Origin: Ailurus styani | Taxonomy: Eukaryota > Chordata > Mammalia > Carnivora > Ailuridae | Assembly (NCBI GenBank): GCA_002007465.1 | Contig: LNAC01000066.1 | Coordinates: 782,381 to 846,380 of the forward strand | Direction: 5' to 3' | DNA: 64,000 nucleotides | Shown here: positions 46,076 through 57,360 of the stretch, piece by piece | Layout: the number at the start of each line of letters is the position of its first letter | Position numbering within the stretch: the first letter of the stretch is position 1 | The notes under the pieces: model-generated | Databases searched by the model: none | Told to the model about the DNA's origin: nothing | What the model saw: the letters and a program-made list of their open reading frames with translations, nothing else | Made by a program: the position numbers and the translations under genes

Positions 46076-47609
46076 TCCAATTCACTATATAATTGTTTTG
46101 TCTAATTTTCAATCCCCTTCTTTGCTTTTTGTTATCCTTCCTTTTATGATTTTCTTTTTCTCATTTGATGTATATAATTGTTGTACTTTTGGTGACACAA
46201 AACTATGACTATGGCATTATTTGGCTTTCATAAAAAAGCACAGGTGAGAAAAAGGCAAAAAAAAAGGAATATTAATGCTACACCGAATAGTTCACTTATT
46301 CACAGAAAGGAACAGGTATAAATAGTTCACACCACTGGCACAGCATGAGGCTTTCAAACCAAATTATATATGTCAATGCCTTTTGGCTAAGGATCAGCAG
46401 GAACACATCTGTCGGGTGTATGACTTGTCGCAGGGAAGCAAACCACACACCAGCGAGGAGTGGGAAAGAACTTACAGGATTTGGGCTTGTGTTAGGTGAG
46501 CAGGGGAGGGCTAAAGGAAACAGGGCTTGTGTCTGGATTGGATGCTATCAGGAAGAGGAGCAAGTCTATGACCGAGCATTTTAATAAATCTGATCCAGAA
46601 AGAGGGAAGGCAGAGGTTATTAGTAAAGAGACAGCTGTCATTCTGATGCAAGAATGGGGGACATTTTGTCATTTTTGTGATTTGGACAGCGTTCATAGTG
46701 TTGTCTGTGTTCAGACACAATACAGAGTGCTCTTATTTATGTCTTGACCTGCCGCAGTCAACAAAGCAAACTTGTCTGAAGCTGATGTTCTGAGAAACCG
46801 TTTGCATTCGATGGGAGAATTCCATGGCCTGTACATGCCAGGGATTTCCCAACCACTGTGAGATTCAGCTGTGAGCATCAGACCAGTCTCCATAGGTCAG
46901 GCTGCTTTTCTCATTCTTATGTATGAACATGCTCTGAAATAGAATTTAGGTGCAGATAACAGGCACTGCTCTATTTTATGAGAACTGGTTTTACCCCAGG
47001 GAATTAGCTACTTACAAAATTGTTGGGAGGACTGGAATAATGGCTCTGGGCTTGGAATCCAAGAACCACCCAGAGAACCACCCAGAGAACCAGTCATCCA
47101 GCAGAACTGCTAACCACTCAATTTCCCACCTTCCTGACTGTGCCCATCACGACTGACCTTGTTCACTCTGGGAATATGTTAGCTTCCTTGCTCGTTAGAG
47201 ATCAGCAAGACATTGTTGCAACTCTTAGCCTTAAAACAATGTCACGTCTTTTGGTGCAAACTAACACCTCGGAGCCGGGCGCCTCAGCGCTCACCATGCT
47301 GGTGACCAGAGCACCGGGACCTCGGCTGCCTCTGCCACAGAACAGCCAAGTCCTTCCTCTGCCACCACCTTGGCCAGCAGGAGCAAACCAAGTTGCAGCA
47401 GCTTATTCCCTGCCTCACTTCTGATTTCCGCATCTCAGGTCAGTGCTCTGACTGTCTGAACCTGAATCACATCCAGAACCCCAGCTGAGAGAGTTTGGGG
47501 ATCACGATGTTTAGGTGTTCCAGCCTTGGTGGGAGGAGCACACAATAGGAGAGGAGAGGCTGGGGTGAGTGTTGGTTTCCAGACCAGGTTTATTCACCAC
47601 AAGCCCTAA
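46076..47609. other. No gene recognised; small tandem unit
   Basis: Two and a half copies of a 12-base unit (ACCACCCAGAGA) at about 47,065-47,093. The GC-richer patch at 47,260-47,400 gives a 94-codon frame without a domain. Confidence 0.45.
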
Positions 47610-49015
47610 CTTGGAGTAAAAAGGCTTGGATCTAATTCTATTTCAGTCACTGATTTGCTAAGTTAGGTTAGAAAGCTATCCTCAGAAAAGCCTCAACATG
47701 AGACAGGAATCCATCAAAATCCTAGAGGAGAACATTGGCAGTAACCACTTTGACATTGGCCACAGCAACTTCTTTCAAGACACATCTCCAAAGGCAAGGG
47801 AAACAAAAGGGAAAATGAACTTTTGGGACTTCATCAAGATAAAAAGCTTCTGCACAGCAAAGGAAACAGTCAACAAAACAAAGAGGCAACCCACGGAATG
47901 GGGGAAGATATTTGCAAATGACACTATAGACAAAGGGCTGATATCCAAGATCTACAAAGAACTTCTCAAACTCAACACCCAAAAAACAGATAATCAAGTA
48001 AAAAATGGGCAGAAGACATGAACAGACACTTTTTCAATGAAGACATACAAATGGCTAGCAGACACATGAAAAAATATTCATCATCATTAGTCATCAGGGA
48101 AATTCAAATCAAAACCACATTGAGATACTACCTTACACCGGTTAGAATGGCCAAAATCAACAGGACAGGAAACACCAAGTGTTGGAGAGGATGTGGAGAA
48201 AGGGGAACCCTCTTACACTATCGGTGGGAAAACAAGTTGGTGCAGCCACTTTGGAAAACAGTGTGGAGATTCCTCAAAAAATTAAAAATAGAGCTATTCT
48301 ATGACCTGGCAATTTCACTACTGGGTATTTACCCCAAAGATATAGATGTAGTGAAAAGAAGGGCCATATGTACCCTAATGTTCATAGCAGCAATGTCCAC
48401 AATAGCCAAACTGTGGAAAGAGCAGACATGCCCTTCAACAGAGGAATGGATAAAGAAGATGTGGTCCATATATACAATGGAATATTACTCAGCCATCAGA
48501 AAGGATGAATACCTAACTTTTCCATCAACATGGATGGGACTGGAGGAGATCATGCTGAGTGAAATAAGTGAAGCAGAGAAAGTCAATAATCATATGGTTT
48601 CACTTACTTGTGGAACATAAAGAATAACATGGAGGACATTAGGAGAAGGAAAGGAAAAGTGAAGGGGGGGAAATTGGAGGGGAGATGAACCATGAGAGAA
48701 GACTGTGGAGTCCAAGAAACAAACAGGGTTTTAGAGGGGAGGAGGGTGTGGGGATGCGTGATGGGTATTAAGGAGGGCATGTATTGAATGGAGCACTGGG
48801 TGTTATACATAAACAACAAATCTTGGAAAACTACATCAAAAACTAATGCTGTATTATATGGTGACTAACATAACATGATGAAAATTTAAAAAAAGAAGAA
48901 GAAGAAAAAAAGAAAACTATCCTCATCTTTCTGGGTCTCAGTCTCCATGACCAAGTTAGACTGGATAATATCCAAGCTTCTTTCTGATTCTAGAAGTCTG
49001 TGATTCTATAATTGA
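47610..49015 (+). repeat. MIR-family SINE split by an L1
   Basis: The left part ends 'gctatcctcag' at 47,685. The right part resumes after the L1 with 'ctttctgggtctcagtctcc', 'agactggataatatccaagc' and 'tctgtgattctata', as in MIR3-like tails. Confidence 0.65.
47686..48911 (+). mobile_element. 5'-truncated carnivore L1 with most of the ORF2 C-terminus
   Basis: About 1.2 kb. The first frame (47,698-48,021) gives '[20 protein letters not shown]' onward and the second (48,018-48,620) gives the L1 ORF2 C-terminal phrases [44 protein letters not shown] and [17 protein letters not shown]. The frames are offset by a one-base loss in an A-run near 48,003, so it is not translatable as one protein. Reverse-transcriptase and endonuclease domains are absent because of the truncation. 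The 3' UTR and A/GAA tail follow. Flanking 'gaaagctatcctca' and 'gaaaactatcctca' fit a target duplication. This is the longest young L1 in the window and a dead copy. Confidence 0.93.
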
Positions 49016-49099
49016 TTTTTCTGGTATTTTCTTAAATATATTCATTTCGGAAAGTACTTTCTGTCCTCTTTTACACAGAATTTTCCTTCCCATTAATAC

Positions 49100-49835
49100 T
49101 CAGAATAGGAAGCCTCCAAGGTGGTTGGAGGCCCTGGATGTTTTTCGCCTCCACATATTCTTACCCTCCCACTGCAAATAGTGCTGACTCCTGTGATCAC
49201 TAGGATATTGTAGAAATGACAGAGCATGGCACTTAAGGCGTGGTCATCAAAAAAATTACAGCTTCTACCTATGCTGTCCCTTGGATTACTCACTCTAGGT
49301 AAAGCTGACTATCATGTCATGAAGACACTTAAATAGCACTATGCGGAGGTCCTCGTGGTCAGGACCAGGGCCTTCTGCCCACAGCCAACATCAATTTACC
49401 AGCCATAAGAGTAAGCCCTCTTACAAGGGAATGGTCCAGTCCCAGTCAAATCTTCAGATGACTGTGACCCTGCCCAACAGCTTGACTACAACCCCAGACA
49501 AAACTTGGAGCCAGAATTATCCATAGAAGTCGCTCTCGAATTCCTTTTTTTTTTTTTTAAGATTTTATTTATTTATTTGACAGAGGGAGAGATCGTAAGC
49601 AGGCAGAGAGGCAGGCAGAGAAAGAGGGGGAAGCAGGCTCTCCACCAAGCAGAGAGCCCAATGCGGGGCTTGATCCCAGGACCCTGAGATCATGACCTGA
49701 GCTGAAGGCAGAGGCTTAACCCACTGAGCCACCCAGGTGCCCCTCGAATTCCTGACCAGAAACCATGTGAGAGAAATATTTAATGCCACTTTAAGCCAAT
49801 AAGTTCTGGAGTGTGCTTTTATGCAACTAATACAT
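49100..49835 (+). repeat. MLT1-type (ERVL-MaLR) LTR split by a CAN-SINE
   Basis: 'ggaagcctccaaggtgg', 'atgtcatgaagacacttaaatagc', 'ccagtcaaatcttcagatgactg', 'cagcttgactacaacccc', then after the SINE 'ctttaagccaataagttctgg' and 'gcaactaatacatc' (excerpts) follow MLT1 order. Confidence 0.8.
49545..49742 (-). mobile_element. CAN-SINE, antisense, young-looking
   Basis: TTTTTTAAGATTTTATTTAT, purine segment, and the end CACTGAGCCACCCAGGTGCC. Flanked by CTCGAATTCCT on both sides. Inserted in the MLT1 LTR. Confidence 0.97.
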
Positions 49836-50526
49836 CCCCCATTAATATGCAAAATAGCATAAAAATCGCTGAATTTATCTCCCAGTCTCCAACATCAGAT
49901 TTCACTTACTTATCCTTTTCGGACATAAAGCTGGTAACCTTTTAGATTGCATCTCCAGATATATTAGAAGCTATTAAGAAGTGTGTAGATCAGAATGAAA
50001 ACTAAGCAATTATTTTCTTAGATTTTACAAAATGTGGTAATGGGCAGACGGGAAAAGTCCTCATTGTTAATACACTAAATAGCAAATATTTTCTCAGGCG
50101 AAACGCCAGACATTTGAAGCTTATCACAGGGCTAGTAAATTCCTTGAAAATAAAGCTAATGGAAACATAATAAATAGTTGAAATGACTCCAACTTTTCAC
50201 AGACATCCCAATCAACTCTGCAAAATGACTTTTAATTAATGAAGGCGCTATGCTGTGTCTGTAAGTCAACAAACATTCCCACGTGTTAATGAAAGATGAA
50301 AGTTGTCTGTTACTGGATTATTTTTGGTTTTCATTTAAAAGGTAAAGAAATTAATCATTTCTTGCTCTTTCTGATGACTTGAAGTTTCAACGAAGAAAGA
50401 GTGTTTCAACAAGACTTATATTGTTTTCACTAAGTTTCATTTTCACAAAGACTCTTTCCTGGATCCTTCACCCCTGTTGGTAAGAACAGTCACTTATGTA
50501 GAGCAGCAACCTTCCACTTATTATTT
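49836..50526. other. No gene recognised; AT-rich, repeat-free
   Basis: About 690 bases with no repeat I recognise. Balanced AT-rich composition with motifs such as TTTAATTAATG near 50,231 makes it a possible conserved noncoding element, but that cannot be seen from one genome. Confidence 0.4.
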
Positions 50527-50729
50527 TATTTTATTTATTTATTATTTTAGAGATTTTAAAAATTTATTTGAGAGAGAGAGAAAGCATGAGCAGGGAGAGG
50601 GTCAGAGGTAGAGAGAGAAGCAGACTCCCCACTGAGCAGGGAGTTGGGTGAGGGACTTGATCCCACGACCTGGGATCATGACCTGAGCTGAAGGCAAGCA
50701 TTTAATCAACTGAGCCACCCAGGATCCCC
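50527..50729 (-). mobile_element. CAN-SINE, antisense
   Basis: Flanked by a diverged duplication (cttccacttattatttta / cttctgcttattattaaa). The end is AACTGAGCCACCCAGGATCC. Confidence 0.93.
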
Positions 50730-50789
50730 TCTTCTGCTTATTATTAAAATAAGAGTGCATAAGTTTTAGAGATTATATGATCTAGAAGT

Positions 50790-51190
50790 CTGAGTTGCAA
50801 GTGCCACAAGCCTTATATATATCAACCCAAGCAAAAAGGAATTTATTGGATGGTTGCTCCAGTGTCATGGACCTCAAGTCACAGCCAGGTCCCAATAGAG
50901 CTAGGGCTTCCGGCACCAATGGAGCCAAGGCTGGAAGGTTGCCAGCTCTCTCCCAGCCTCGCCTCTTCTTCCCGGGGTGCCAGTGTCGTCTTGTGGCAGA
51001 CTGNCGCCTCTGCTTCCCGGGGTGCCAGTGTCGTCTTGTGGCAGACTGGCTTTTTGTTGTTGTTGTGGAAAACACCGTTGTTGGCAGCTGTCAAGTTATA
51101 TTTTTGGCTTCTATCACTGGAGACTTACTTTTCTGGTCTCAAGTGCAAGTTTCTAATGAGCTCTGGCCAGGGTCAGAGTCATGTTTTTCA
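50790..51190 (-). repeat. Old mammalian repeat, antisense (same family as 22,310)
   Basis: 'gcaagtgccacaagcc', 'caagcaaaaaggaatttattgg' and 'gttgctccagtg' are the reverse of the right end of the family seen at 22,310-22,765. It contains the duplicated N-junction segment. Confidence 0.55.
50960..51048. repeat. 44-bp tandem duplication joined by one N
   Basis: 50,960-51,003 and 51,005-51,048 are the same 44 bases with one difference (T versus G at the eighth base). The only ambiguous base I noticed in the window, an N at 51,004, sits exactly between them. Probable assembly join of overlapping contig ends. Confidence 0.95.
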
Positions 51191-51276
51191 AAACAGCTTC
51201 TCCCGTGGTAGGTGGGGAGGGAAGGAGATTTCTCAGAACGATGGTGGGCTGGAAAGACAACACAGTATGTATGTCC

Positions 51277-51719
51277 TGTGTATGAGGTTCCTAGGGCTGC
51301 TGTAACAAAGTACCACAAACTGGGGGGCTTATGTGTCAGAAATGTATTGTCTGACACTTCTGGAGGCTAAAAGTCCAAGGTCATAGTGTTGGCAGTGTTG
51401 ATTCCTTCTGAGGGCTCTGAGGGAGAATCTGTTAGAGGGTTCTCTCCTAGCTTCTGGTAGTTTTCTGACAATCTTTGGTGTTCTTGGGCTTATAGAATTA
51501 TCCCCTAATTTTGCCTTTATCTCCCTGTGTGTTTTGTGTCCAAATTTCCCCTTTTTAAAGGACACCAGTCATGCTGGATTAGGGGCCCGCCCTCGTGGTA
51601 TGACCTCATCTCAACTAATTACATCTGCAAAGACCCTATTCCCAAATAAGGCCCCATTCTCTGGGCGCTATGACTTCAACATGAACATTTAGGAAGGAGG
51701 GATTACTGAACCCATAACA
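51277..51719 (-). repeat. MLT1-type LTR, antisense
   Basis: 'ggttcctagggctgctgtaac', 'taccacaaactggggggc', 'acttctggaggctaaaagtcc', 'catctgcaaagaccctattccc', ending 'acccataaca'. Full-length antisense MLT1 order. Confidence 0.9.
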
Positions 51720-51880
51720 TCCCATACAAAGCAGCGCTCTGTATATAGGATGTCACAAAGCAAAGAAGGGAAGCAAGAAGCAAAGACAGAGTTGTAACCT
51801 AAAATTATGAAACCCTTCAGATTTTGTCATCCAAGAGAGAAAAATAAGTCAAAACCTGCACCCAGAGAAAGAAATGGAGA

Positions 51881-51889
51881 AGTGTGTGT

Positions 51890-51922
<33 letters not shown>
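51881..51922 (+). repeat. (GT)n microsatellite
   Basis: About 20 GT units with one interruption (TATG). Confidence 0.98.
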
Positions 51923-51923
<1 letters not shown>

Positions 51924-51924
51924 T

Positions 51925-52444
51925 GATGAGGTAAATTAGAGTCACAGGGAGACGGATTGATGTGGAATACCGCATGGCAGTAGTGACTCATCAGACACAC
52001 CCACCTGCACAGACTGTTCCATTTTTCCTCCTCAGGCCTGGGCCTTTTGAGAACTGAAGCTCCGCAGCGGCCGCTGCTCCACCAAACGTGTGGAGGCCCC
52101 CAGAGGTAACAGCAAGAGGCTCCTCTGGATGACAGAGGAGTCCACCAAAATCCTGAAACCCCCATCTCCTTGGACCACCAATCCAGGAGAAGAGAGATGT
52201 CTCCACAGCAGCGGCACCAGAGGGGGACAAGGCAGCCATGATATCACCCTGTCTCTCAGTGACCCCAGCTCTAGCCTGTGGTGGGGGAGGGACAGATTCT
52301 TTCATGGTGTCAGTTTTTACTCAGAAGAAGTGATAAGGTACTGAACTGAGCTAAATTCCATACACAAAATTACCATAAATCAACAAGATGGAGATTTCCA
52401 CTTCCTGTGGAAATGCATTTGATTTGCCGAACAAATCAGTGGGA
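51925..52444. other. GC-richer single-copy stretch; weak exon-like segment
   Basis: At 52,034-52,101 a 68-base segment lies between CATTTTTCCTCCTCAG and a donor-like GAGGTAACA. It includes GCGGCCGC. No conserved frame identified. Confidence 0.3.
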
Positions 52445-52520
52445 TCTTCCTCTTATTATTCCCATGTCACAGATAAAAAGGCTAAGGCCCAGTGGGGTCG
52501 AGAAGCTTGAATTAAACCCT
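52445..52520 (-). repeat. MIR-like fragment, antisense (weak)
   Basis: 'attattcccatgtcacagataaaaaggctaagg' (parts) resembles antisense MIR. Confidence 0.45.
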
Positions 52521-52600
52521 ATGGATGGGTGGATTGTATGGTATATGAATTATATCTCAATAAACCTGTTATGAAACAAAATATAACAAAATAAGTCTGC
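52521..52600 (+). repeat. Old L1 3' end fragment
   Basis: 'gtatatgaattatatctcaataaacctg' followed by an A-rich stretch is the typical end of old L1 copies. Confidence 0.55.
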
Positions 52601-54640
52601 TTGATAATAAAGCCCACATACCGTATATCATAGAAAATGCCTCGCTTAGGTGGGGCTAGCCAGAAGAAGGGGTTGTTGGAGGTTACAATTTTCTTGTTTA
52701 GGAGGGTGTGATATATCCCAAGACAAAGATTTATTTATTTGGTTATAGAAAAGTTCCAAGGCCAGGGTCTGACAGAACAAACTGATGTAACTCTGCTGTC
52801 CTGGGCCCTTGGGAATGTGTCTTCCGCAGAGACTTACGCTGTCCTCTCAGAACACGTGGGGCAGACAGAAGCCTGCTTTGCTCTTGAGAGAAAAGGGAAA
52901 GTTCTCTCTTTCTCTTTTTTCTTTTTGACATTAACTTAGACCCATCACTTTTCGAAACCACATTTTGTGTGGTTTTGATGAAATCTTAATTTAATCCCTT
53001 ACTTGAAAGCACTGTACCTCTTCGAAGAGGGGATTGTCACATATACTCAGAGTTCATTCTGCTTTCATGTGGCCCTTAAAAGCAGATTATTGCCTTGTAA
53101 CATTTATGAAAAAATATTCATACCAATTTTTTCCAAGTCTCTGGTAAATTTACAAGAAGGATGACCCCTTTGTTTTATAATTTATGGTAATGGATCCAAG
53201 TTGGATCTCATTTTATAACATGTCTTCTTATAGAAATTACTTGACTGAGACTGTCAGTATGGATATTTGTTGAAATGACAACTTTGAAAGCCTTTTTGCA
53301 TTCCGTTCACGAGCCATAGGAAGAATGAAGGTGACATAGGAAAGTCTTTTAATGATCTCAGATGAGGTGATAAGGAAAATAATCTATTCAGTGCCAAAGC
53401 CAAGTCATACATTGGGATGAAGTCAATGACATACACAATGGATTCCTTTCTCTTGAAAACCACGGTCTGGACACATTTCAGTAACTTTCTTCTTCAGACA
53501 CAAGCAGCAAACCACAGAGAAACCATGAGGTCTGTGATTCTGCATGGGGCACTTTAAAAATGCTGACTTGCCGCCATGGGCATTTGCCCAGGGCACTGAG
53601 CAACGTGAAAAGTGCAAATTGTCTGACAATGTGGATAGTGTAAGCCATTCACAAGGGGAAAACAGATATGATTTATTATGATCTGCTACAATACTGCACT
53701 TTCTTATGAACATAGAAACCCAATTTTAAAAAGACTCCAAAGAAGCTGTAAAAAGTTGTTGTCTTTGAGAAAAAGAAATTTTCTTTTTCTTGATGATGTC
53801 TTTTACCTGTCACTGTTAAAAAAAAATTTATGCCGAAGGTATTGGGAATATTAAAACGAACAGGTAAAGAAAATAAAAAGAAAACAGCGTAGTGAGTTTC
53901 CACTTCATAGAGAAGAGGAGGCCAGGAGTGCTGGGCTTTTCCCATGGGAGTGGAGCCCGGCAGCCCATCACTTGCTGACCCACTGGTAATTAATTGCTTC
54001 ATCTGCTATCTGAATGTCCTTGTGTGCTGGTTGACCCCTTGCAATCCTTTACACCATCCATGGAGATACCAGGAGATGACAGCACATTGCAAGGTATGGC
54101 TGAGTCTTCTGGAGGTCCCCATGCCATCTGTTGCGCCCTGCTGATATAATAATAACAGCATGTATAACCACCATCATGATGATGACGGTGGCTATTGTCC
54201 GAATGGGCACCATAGCATTTCAGTAGGTGTTTAGGTTTGCTCAAACTGGAGAGATTCACAGAGGAAAAAAGATTTTTGGATTCAAGGGAAAGAATATTGC
54301 AGTCTTCATTGTTGGGATAACCAAAAACAAAAAGCAAACTTTGTGGAGGTTAAGTTTTGACGTTCTCCTGAACCGTCCTGCTGGGCTGGAATATTAAAAA
54401 CATGTAATCTGTGAGACTTGTAGAATGCAGTGTGATTTATTTAACTTTACTATTTAAATCGTATGCTTCTATTGTTTTAAAAACTGCATATTCATGTGGA
54501 AAAAGAAACATCTGTTTTCTGGACATTCTAAACCTTCTCTTAAAAACCATTTCATTCTTGATATTCCACCTTCCTCCAGCTGTAGATTTTATCTGCTGGT
54601 AGAGAATAAGAAGTGGGGGTGTGTTTTAAAAACCAATGCT
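52601..54640. other. No gene recognised
   Basis: About 2 kb. Minus-strand frames of 96-112 codons (53,423-54,337) are staggered, overlapping and without domains. A (GAT)-like run lies near 54,170-54,190. Confidence 0.45.
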
Positions 54641-54644
54641 GCAT

Positions 54645-54758
54645 GATGTGATGAGCACTGGGTGTTATACTGAACTGGAGAATCACTGAACATATCAAAA
54701 ACCAATGAGGTACTGTACCTTGGCTAATTGAATTTAAGTAAAAAAATAAATGAAAATC
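54645..54758 (+). mobile_element. Very short carnivore L1 3' end
   Basis: 'gatgagcactgggtgttatac', 'aatcactgaacatatc' and 'gctaattgaatttaag' are the last ~110 bases of a carnivore L1 (excerpts). Flanking 'aaaccaatgctg' and 'aaatcaatgctg' suggest its target duplication. Confidence 0.8.
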
Positions 54759-54774
54759 AATGCTGATGGATTTT

Positions 54775-54973
54775 TTTTTAAGATTTTATTTATTCATTTG
54801 ACACAGAGAGAGAGATTACAAGTAGGCAGAGAGGCAGGCAGAGAGAGAGGAGAGAGGAGGAAGCAGGCTTCCCACTGAGCAGAGAGCCTGATGTGGGCCT
54901 CGATCCCAGTACCCTGGGATCATGACCTGAGCCGAAGGCAGCGGCTTTAACCCACTGAGCCACCCAGGCGCCC
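54775..54973 (-). mobile_element. CAN-SINE, antisense, young-looking
   Basis: Flanked by AATGCTGATGGATTTT at 54,759-54,774 and 54,974-54,989. Reversed tail TTAAGATTTTATTTATTC and the end GAGCCACCCAGGCGCCC. It landed next to the L1 end and reused the same sequence. Confidence 0.97.
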
Positions 54974-55104
54974 AATGCTGATGGATTTTAACGCCAAATC
55001 AAAAGATGGGTATTTCCAGTGAAATATTTCAAAAGTTAAAAACAGCACTTAATTTGTGTGTGGGAGGGGTTTAAAATAGAATATAAGATTTTGAAAAATT
55101 TGAT

Positions 55105-55303
55105 GGGGCGCCTGGGTGGCTCAGTTGTTAAGCATCTGCCTTCGGCTCAGGTCATGATCCCAGGGTCCTGGGATCGAGCCCTGCATGGGGCTCCCTGCTC
55201 AGTGGGAAGCCTGCTTTTCCCTCTCCCACTCCCCCTGCTTATGTTTCCTCTCTCACTGTGTCTCTTTCTGTCAAATAAATAATAAAAACTTAAAAAAAAA
55301 AGA
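55105..55303 (+). mobile_element. CAN-SINE
   Basis: Head GGGGCGCCTGGGTGGCTCAG, body 'catgatcccagggtcctggg', tail AAATAAATAATAAAAAC with an A-run. Short flanks 'gaaaaatttg' / 'gaaaatttgg'. Confidence 0.95.
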
Positions 55304-55514
55304 GGAAAATTTGGTTGAGTGTCAGGGATAGGCTGCAAAGAGTATATCAATATGCCTCTGTCAGTTGTGTTTTCTGACTCAAGATGATTTGCTCTGCTCT
55401 GATTTCTCAAATATGACAGATCCTTAGGACAACCCTCTTTTCCAAAGTACAATGGAGAAAACTAGACTCTGGAGATGCGGCCTTGTTTCCATATTTCTGT
55501 CCCTTACAGAGCTA

Positions 55515-56325
55515 TGTGTATTCCTACCACAAAGCCTTTGCACTTGCACTTCCTCCTGCTTGTAATGCTCTTTCCTAAGATCTGCTCTTTGTTCCTAAGG
55601 CTGCCCTTGTTTCACCGTTTAGGTTTATAATAGACTGAATAATGACCTCCAATGATGCCTACACTCTAGTCTTTGCAACCTGTGAATCTGTTACCTTACA
55701 TAGGGTGAGAGACTTTGCAGAAGTGGGTAAGGATCTTGAAATAAGAAGATGATCCTGCATTATTTAGGTGGGTTTCATGTAATCATAAGAGTCTTTACAG
55801 GTGAAGGAAAGAAATAAGAGAGTATCAGAATCAGAGATTGAAGGTACCGGCATTGGAATCAGGGGAAGAGGGCCACGGTTAAGGAAGGCAGGCAGCTTCT
55901 AAAAGGCTGGAAAAGACAAAGAAATGGGTTCTTTCTAGAAACGCGCCGATGCCTAGATTTTTACCTGTGTTGGACTTCTGACCTTCAGAACAGTGAGATA
56001 ATGAATTTGCTCATTATTTTAAGTCACTGAGTTTCTGGTAATTTGTTACTGGAGCAATAGGAAACTAATACAAGGTCTTAACTCAAATATCACTTATTAG
56101 AAAGAACTTCAGACCCTCACTAAATAGTCTTCAGTCACTTTACAGTATTATCTTCTTCTTGGCATTTATCAGTACTTGAAACTACTAATTTAGATACTAA
56201 GCACATTAAAAAGTTTTTTCCTTCTGTTAGCACGTGAACTCTGCAGGGATGGCCAGGGCTCTGTTGCACTTGCCCCCGTGGCCCCAGCACTTAGAAGAGC
56301 ATCTTACACACAGTAGCTGCTCACG
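55515..56325 (+). repeat. L2 LINE, split by MLT1
   Basis: 'aaagcctttgcacttgcac', 'taatgctctttcctaagatc', then after the MLT1 'cttaactcaaatatcac', 'cacgtgaactctgcaggg' and 'cacacagtagctgctcac' follow L2 order. Confidence 0.75.
55627..56075 (+). repeat. MLT1-type LTR inserted in L2
   Basis: 'taatagactgaataatgacc', 'ggatcttgaaataagaagatgatcctgc', 'gggtttcatgtaatc', 'gacttctgaccttcagaac', 'ttgttactggagcaataggaaactaatac' (excerpts) give complete MLT1 order. Confidence 0.88.
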
Positions 56326-56834
56326 TCATGTGTGATGCTTTCTTACAGTCATTCTTCCTCTTCCTCTTCTTTTTCAGGACGTATCTGGCAGAAGGGGAAG
56401 AACATACTATTTGCATTTTAAATGCTTATTTTTACTGCAGAACAAACCTTCCAGAGCCATTCCAAACACTGAGTGGGAGCGAGTTTCCTCTGAACCCCTC
56501 CTCACTCCTGCTTGCCTTTCTACCCAAGCTTGGGGCTAAATCAGCCCAACCAAGTTTTTCTAAAATTCCATCAGATTGTTCAAGCCAAGTTCCAAGATTC
56601 AGATCTCTGGTAAATTTCCTGAGGGATGTAACTTGGGCCTGAGCTTGATGTCTTCCCTGATATGATATTATCATTCATTCGTGACTTATTGAGAGCCTTC
56701 CATGGCATGTACAGCAGAAGAGATTGGCGGGTGGAGTGAGTGGAGGGATTCATCAAATGCCTGTGCTTGGCACACAGGGTCCTGCTTTGCTGGGCCACTG
56801 TGGACTCATCCAGCCTCATTCTTTACCCACTCTC
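56326..56834. other. No gene recognised
   Basis: A 104-codon plus-strand frame at 56,328-56,642 is hydrophobic at its start only because of T-rich sequence. No domain. Confidence 0.45.
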
Positions 56835-57145
56835 TTCTGTGCATGTTATGTTCTTAGGCTCCCAGGAATCTTTGCTGCTCCCTTAAAACACTGTGCCTTC
56901 ATGTCCTGTGTCTTTCTCATGCTGCTTCTGAGCCTAGAAAATCTGTCTCCTCCTTGTCCACTTGTTAAACTTGTGTCTACCTTCAGAGAACGGTTCTCCA
57001 CTTCTACTTCCCACCAGATCTTCTCTGGGTAACTGGTATTGACTAAGAGCTATAACAGAGGTACATCTTCTCGGTCATTGGTCTGAAGGCAAGGACATTG
57101 TCTTGTGCACTCTTGAATCCCTAATGCCTAGCACAGGGACAAACG
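56835..57145 (+). repeat. Diverged L2 3' end
   Basis: 'ctgaaggcaaggacattgtcttgtgc' and 'ccctaatgcctagcacaggg' follow the L2 tail. The left part is diverged. Confidence 0.6.
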
Positions 57146-57360
57146 TGGTTATCTGTCAGAGGACAGCATCTCTTCCCTGCACTGGGCTAGACCAGGGCCA
57201 TGCAGTCTTCATTTCTGTATCTAAGAACAGTGAAATGGTCCATCATGACACTGAATGCATGTTTAATGACTAGACTTAAATTAAATGGCCCAGGTGGTAG
57301 AAATGGCTCACTATCCCCTGTGATATTCTGAGCTTGTAAAGAGTTTCAGCTTGGCCTTTG

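Noticed and set aside
48018..48620. 200-codon open frame, longest in the window
   Set aside because: It is the C-terminal part of L1 ORF2 in a truncated, frameshifted copy, not a host gene.
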